Assembly: GCA_013336035.1 (NCBI GenBank)
Contig: JAAXUL010000073.1
Span: forward strand, 1 to 15,632
From: Chloroflexales bacterium
GTDB taxonomy: Bacteria > Chloroflexota > Chloroflexia > Chloroflexales > Chloroflexaceae
DNA: 15,632 nucleotides
Reading direction: 5' to 3'
The notes beneath the pieces are model-generated. The model was given only the letters and a program-made list of their open reading frames with translations. It had not been told where the DNA came from and made no database searches. This document shows, piece after piece, positions 12,329 through 15,632 of the stretch (within the stretch, counting starts at the first letter, position 1; every line of letters starts with the position of its first letter). Both the position numbers and the translations under genes were made by a program.

Positions 12329-13827
12329 CCTTCGCAGCGCGGCCTCAAGCTGAGCCCGCGCCGGGCCAGGCGGGCGTTAAGGTCGCGTAGTAGGTTCACC
12401 TGGTAGTCGCGCCCTGGCTCGTAGGGGATGAAGTGGTGGGCGAACTGTTCAGGGCCAACGGTGCGCTCAAGGTCGGCAATGCGCTGGCTATCCCATGCAT
12501 CAGGCACGGGCTGCTGAGCGTGGGCCAGGAACGTGCTGGCGACGAAGGCGGCGAGAACACTGCTCTTGCCCTGTCCAGCGCGTCCCTGGATGATGAGATA
12601 GCCGCCGATTGTATGAAGCTCAGCGATGCGCTGCTCGATCTCGGCCAACTCTGCTTCGCGACCGACGAAGCGGGCGAGCTTCACACCGATCAGATCACTA
12701 TGGGAGCGAACGATCGCGTGCAGCTGCCGCTCACGATCAGCTAGGCGCGGGTCGAGCGGTGGCGCCTCCTCCCACAGCCACCCCTCGCGCACCCTGAGCC
12801 AGAGCACCGCCTGCCACCAGGGCCGCGCCTCGCCCAGGGCGGCGCGGGCGGCGGCGAGCGCCCGGTCGATCTGCCCGTCGCGGCGCAGTTCGCTGATCAG
12901 CGCCGGCAGCAGGGCCTTCACGGTGCCCATCGCCACGTCGCCCTGGAAGCCGAGCACAGCGGGGACGCCAGCGCGGGCCAGGCTCGGACCCAACCCGCTC
13001 AGCGTGTCGCCGTAGCCGCCGCCGGCGCTGCGGCATGAGGCGAGCACCAGCAGCAGCGGGCGGGCGGCGAGCCGCTCGACGGCGGCGATGAAGTCGGCGC
13101 CGGGCACCGGGTCGGCCACCCCATCCTCCCGCTCCAGCCAGAGCACGGGCTGGCCGTCGCGCAGCGTGCCGTGGGCCACCAGGATGACGATAGGTGGCGC
13201 CTGGCGCAGCTGCGCGGTGATGCTCGCCAGGGTCGCCCGGCCCGCCGCGCCGGCGGTGTCGCCCAGGATCGTCGCGGGGATGTCGCCGAGGGCGGCGCGG
13301 GCGCGGGCCACCTCGCCCTCGACATCGACCTCCGCCAAGCTGAAGGTACCCAGGTCGCGCGGGTTGGCGACGACCACCAGGGCGCGCAGCGCGGGCCGGG
13401 GCGGGATGACCACCGGCGTGAGGTCGGCACTATTGAGGAAGCGCACCAGGCGCACGCGTTCGTGCAGCGCGATGGGCTGGTCGCTCTCGGGGTCGCGCAG
13501 GGTCTCCCAGCGCAGGGCGTGGAGATCATCGGCGGCGGGGTCGAGGCGCAGGCGCAGCTGGAGATCGCTGCCGGCGGCAGCATAGGCGCGGGCCTTCAGC
13601 CAGGCGTCGCGCAGGGCCGGGGCGGCGAAGAGCTGCTGGCTCATCTCACGCCCGTAGGCGGCGGGGTCGCCGCTGAGTGATAGTAGCGCCGTGGTGTCGA
13701 GCGTCACCGGCACGCCCGTGGCGAGCTGTGATGAGGCAGCGCTGGTCGCGCTAGTCAGCGTGGCGTCGGCGGCCAGGCTGGCGTCGGGGAGGCGGCGGAT
13801 GTGCAGCTCGACAGTGGTGAGTGGCAT
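12322..13827 (-). pseudogene. Truncated CHAT-caspase/STAND-type ATPase gene, in frame with nitroreductase
   Basis: From ATG 13827 the protein has an N-terminal region and then a CHAT (caspase-like) peptidase domain with catalytic pair H219 (VAHG) and C265 (ASCRSAGG). The region around 390-430 opens an AAA/STAND ATPase with FVGREAELAEIE and Walker A GRAGQGKSS (K421). After about 490 the text changes to LSLRPRCEGGC and enters the nitroreductase start with no stop codon between. The rest of the ATPase and the C-terminal sensor repeats, normally several hundred residues, are gone. The CHAT active site looks intact, so a protease fragment, or a CHAT-ATPase-nitroreductase fusion of 679 residues (11788-13827), could be made. 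CHAT-STAND proteins are proposed or shown to be defence effectors activated by a sensor. The loss of repeats would remove normal regulation. I read it as a deletion product. Confidence 0.75.
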
Positions 13828-14321
13828 GGCGCACGACGATCAGGCGGCGGATCTGCGGCGATCATAGCAGGGCGGGGGCGGGGTGCGCAAGGGGGCGGTG
13901 CTGGTGGGCAGCGGTGGGCGCGGGGGGGGCAGCGCGGTCCACCGCTCCACGAGCTGGCACTGCATAGCCTGGCGCTGGGCTGGTGGAGATTATGGCCAGG
14001 GCCCGGCCGAGGCACGCTGAATCGCCGCCAGGGCAAGCGCATGTATATTCTGGGCCGAGATCATCCACGCTGATGGCATGAGGAAAGAGCCGCTGCACCA
14101 TCAGCCCGCAGCTATTGGCGCCCACACTGCAAAGGGGTCCTCCCCATGAGCGTGAGCTACACCGGCATCTCCCGCAGGCAGGCTAAGCTCGAGGCCGTGG
14201 AGAGCGCAAGAGGCCCGAGCCGCTTGAGCCGGTGTGGCCCAGAGGGTCGTGCTGGCGCCCCGCTCGCTCGTCCTGCCAAGGGGGTGAGCGGACGAGGCCA
14301 CCAGGGTCGGCTGGGGCAGCG
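13828..14321. other. About 490 bp without a recognisable gene
   Basis: This spacer lies between the CHAT gene start and the end of the lipoprotein gene, both on the minus strand. It starts with a very G-rich tract around 13870-13935. Open frames here have no motif, no ribosome binding site and shadow-like composition. It may contain the promoter of the CHAT gene near 13830-13870, but no convincing -35/-10 pair was found. Confidence 0.45.
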
Positions 14322-15587
14322 CTACGGCGCCGGCCGCCAGCCAAGGAAACTCGTGAGGCCCGGCAGCGCCGCCCGCTCCTGGCCTTGACCGTCACCCACG
14401 ACCACATAGCGCACCTCCGGCGTGAGCACCACCGTCGCCAGAAACATGCCGTCCGGGGAGCTCGCGTCGATGAAGCGCTTAGATGGGAGCATCGAGCTGT
14501 TCAGGTTGCTGGGCTGGATGACATCAACCAGGCGGGCCTCGCCGGTCGCGATGCTGATCTGGACCGCACGTGAGCCGATGCTGCCCTTTGGCGTGACGGC
14601 CCGCGCGTTGCCGACGAGCCGAACCACAGAGATCGTCTGGCCATCGGCGCCCCACACCGGGCCGTCGCGGAATTGCCCGCCATCCCCCCACTCGCCCTCG
14701 TGGTAGAGCTGTGGGTCGCTAGCCTGGGGGAAGGTGCGCGCGTTGCGCCCCTCGGCGTCAGCCACGCACACGGCATCGTGGCCGACAATGGCCAGCTGCG
14801 CGCCATCGGGCGCCCACGCCATCAGGGCGCGGTAGGTGCCGAACACCTGCTTCCAGGGCCCGACCCCGGCGTAGCCCCTCATCTCAAAGGTCGCGGCGAC
14901 CGGGAGGTTCGCGCTGCTTCCCTGCGCCGCGTCCAGCACATACGCCCGGGCCGTGGGCGCCCCATCCGCCCCGGACGACCACTCGGTCACCAGCAGGTGG
15001 CTGCCGACGGGGGACCAGTCAAGATCGATGATCTCGGCGGCCCCGATCTGCTGCACCGCCCCCGTCTGCATCGACACCAGATACGCCTCGGCATGGCGCA
15101 GGTAATGCTGACAGACGAAGGCGATGAACCGCCCATCCCCAGACCAGCGGCCGTAGACAGCGGCGGCCGGTTGTCCGGGGCACAGCCCCGCGTTCAGCCA
15201 GAGTGGCTGCCGGGGCTGCTCGAGATCGAGCAGCGTCAGGTACCGCCCCCGATCAATGTAGAGGAGCGCGTGTGGGCCGACCAGCGGCAGGAGCTGGCTG
15301 AGGGGCGCGGCGGGCGTGGCTGGCGGGGGCCGCGGCGGCGTGGTCGGGGCAGCCGTGAGGGTGGGGATGCTCGGGGCGGGGGTCGGCGAGAGGGCCAGCC
15401 AGCTGACGGCAGGGCTGGCTGCCGCCGAGGTCAGGGGCGTGGCCTGGGCCGGGGGCTCTGTCCGCATAGGGGCGGGGCTGGCAGTCACCGCCACCGCCGC
15501 GGGAGCCTGTGCGCCACACGCCACCAGGCTGAGGAGCGCTAGCAGGGCCGTTATCCGCATCATAGCTGGCACGATCATTAGGGTCAT
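14322..15587 (-). CDS. Lipoprotein with TolB/WD40-like beta-propeller (421 aa)
   Basis: The N-terminus is a lipoprotein signal peptide: hydrophobic stretch ITALLALLSLVACGA with a lipobox (LVAC) and cysteine at residue 24. A Pro/Thr/Ser/Ala-rich linker of about 70 residues follows, suited to a surface-tethered protein. From about residue 100 there are repeated blade-like signatures (GRWSGDGRFIAFVC, DLDWSPVGSHLLVTEW, MAWAPDGAQLAIVG, PVWGADGQTISVV) typical of TolB/WD40-type propellers. These usually bind proteins or ligands outside the membrane. The start at 15587 lies just after AAGGAG; internal ATGs at residues 4 and 9 are alternatives. It appears intact and unrelated to the cassette. No specific partner can be named. 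Confidence 0.8.
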   Translation of the reverse strand: MTLMIVPAMMRITALLALLSLVACGAQAPAAVAVTASPAPMRTEPPAQATPLTSAAASPAVSWLALSPTPAPSIPTLTAAPTTPPRPPPATPAAPLSQLLPLVGPHALLYIDRGRYLTLLDLEQPRQPLWLNAGLCPGQPAAAVYGRWSGDGRFIAFVCQHYLRHAEAYLVSMQTGAVQQIGAAEIIDLDWSPVGSHLLVTEWSSGADGAPTARAYVLDAAQGSSANLPVAATFEMRGYAGVGPWKQVFGTYRALMAWAPDGAQLAIVGHDAVCVADAEGRNARTFPQASDPQLYHEGEWGDGGQFRDGPVWGADGQTISVVRLVGNARAVTPKGSIGSRAVQISIATGEARLVDVIQPSNLNSSMLPSKRFIDASSPDGMFLATVVLTPEVRYVVVGDGQGQERAALPGLTSFLGWRPAP

Positions 15588-15632
15588 GATCTCCTTAGTC
15601 GGCGCATCGGGCGGGGGCTGAGATGATGTCAG

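Noticed and set aside
13862..14301. Small minus-strand frames in the spacer between the CHAT and lipoprotein genes
   Set aside because: They have no ribosome binding site, no motif, and composition typical of spurious frames in GC-rich DNA.

Overview
The window looks like a chromosomal accessory region of a GC-rich bacterium, most likely a Chloroflexota of the Chloroflexales type (an inference). The flanks are very GC-rich. They carry a CHAT-caspase plus STAND-type ATPase gene, a membrane-anchored protein made of L7/L12-like repeats, and fragments of tandem-repeat proteins of a kind common in that phylum. No rRNA, tRNA, CRISPR array or intact transposase gene was seen.

Left flank (1-1240, minus strand): a two-TM FtsK/HerA-like ATPase gene is broken just past its Walker A motif. 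It runs, out of frame, into the end of a TPR-like helical-repeat gene. Regulatory block (1242-2314): three small HTH (XRE) genes. Two are close paralogues facing away from each other across a 154-bp divergent region with repeated TGTAT(C/T)A cores, a perfect 6-bp-arm palindrome and a good sigma70-type promoter. The third has its own consensus-like promoter overlapped by an inverted repeat.

Central island (about 2072-7430, plus strand): an AT-richer, tightly packed operon. The order is XRE regulator, a 745-aa protein with two different GHKL ATPase domains (an Hsp90/MORC-like one at the N-terminus and a histidine-kinase core at the C-terminus), a receiver-domain response regulator with a coiled-coil tail and no DNA-binding domain, an HNH nuclease, and an Eco57I/PstI-like N6-adenine DNA methyltransferase. 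Junctions are 43 bp, a 4-bp overlap, 2 bp and about 14 bp (or a 4-bp overlap). The arrangement reads as a restriction-modification or anti-phage cassette in which a phospho-relay or ATP-driven switch may control an HNH nuclease, with the methyltransferase marking self DNA. I do not recognise it as a named system, and it is the main point of interest.

Right flank (7431-15632): a graveyard mixed with intact genes. There is an aminoglycoside-phosphotransferase-like remnant with an internal deletion, an unknown gene with two frameshifts, an intact GNAT acetyltransferase, a DUF1016/YhcG-like protein missing its nuclease domain, a second GNAT, a small zinc-ribbon protein, a three-repeat L7/L12-like membrane protein, a CHAT-ATPase gene cut short and joined in frame to a nitroreductase, and a lipoprotein with a TolB-like propeller. 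Several of these broken genes share a pattern of internal deletion or out-of-family fusion, which suggests a recombination-prone locus around the imported cassette.
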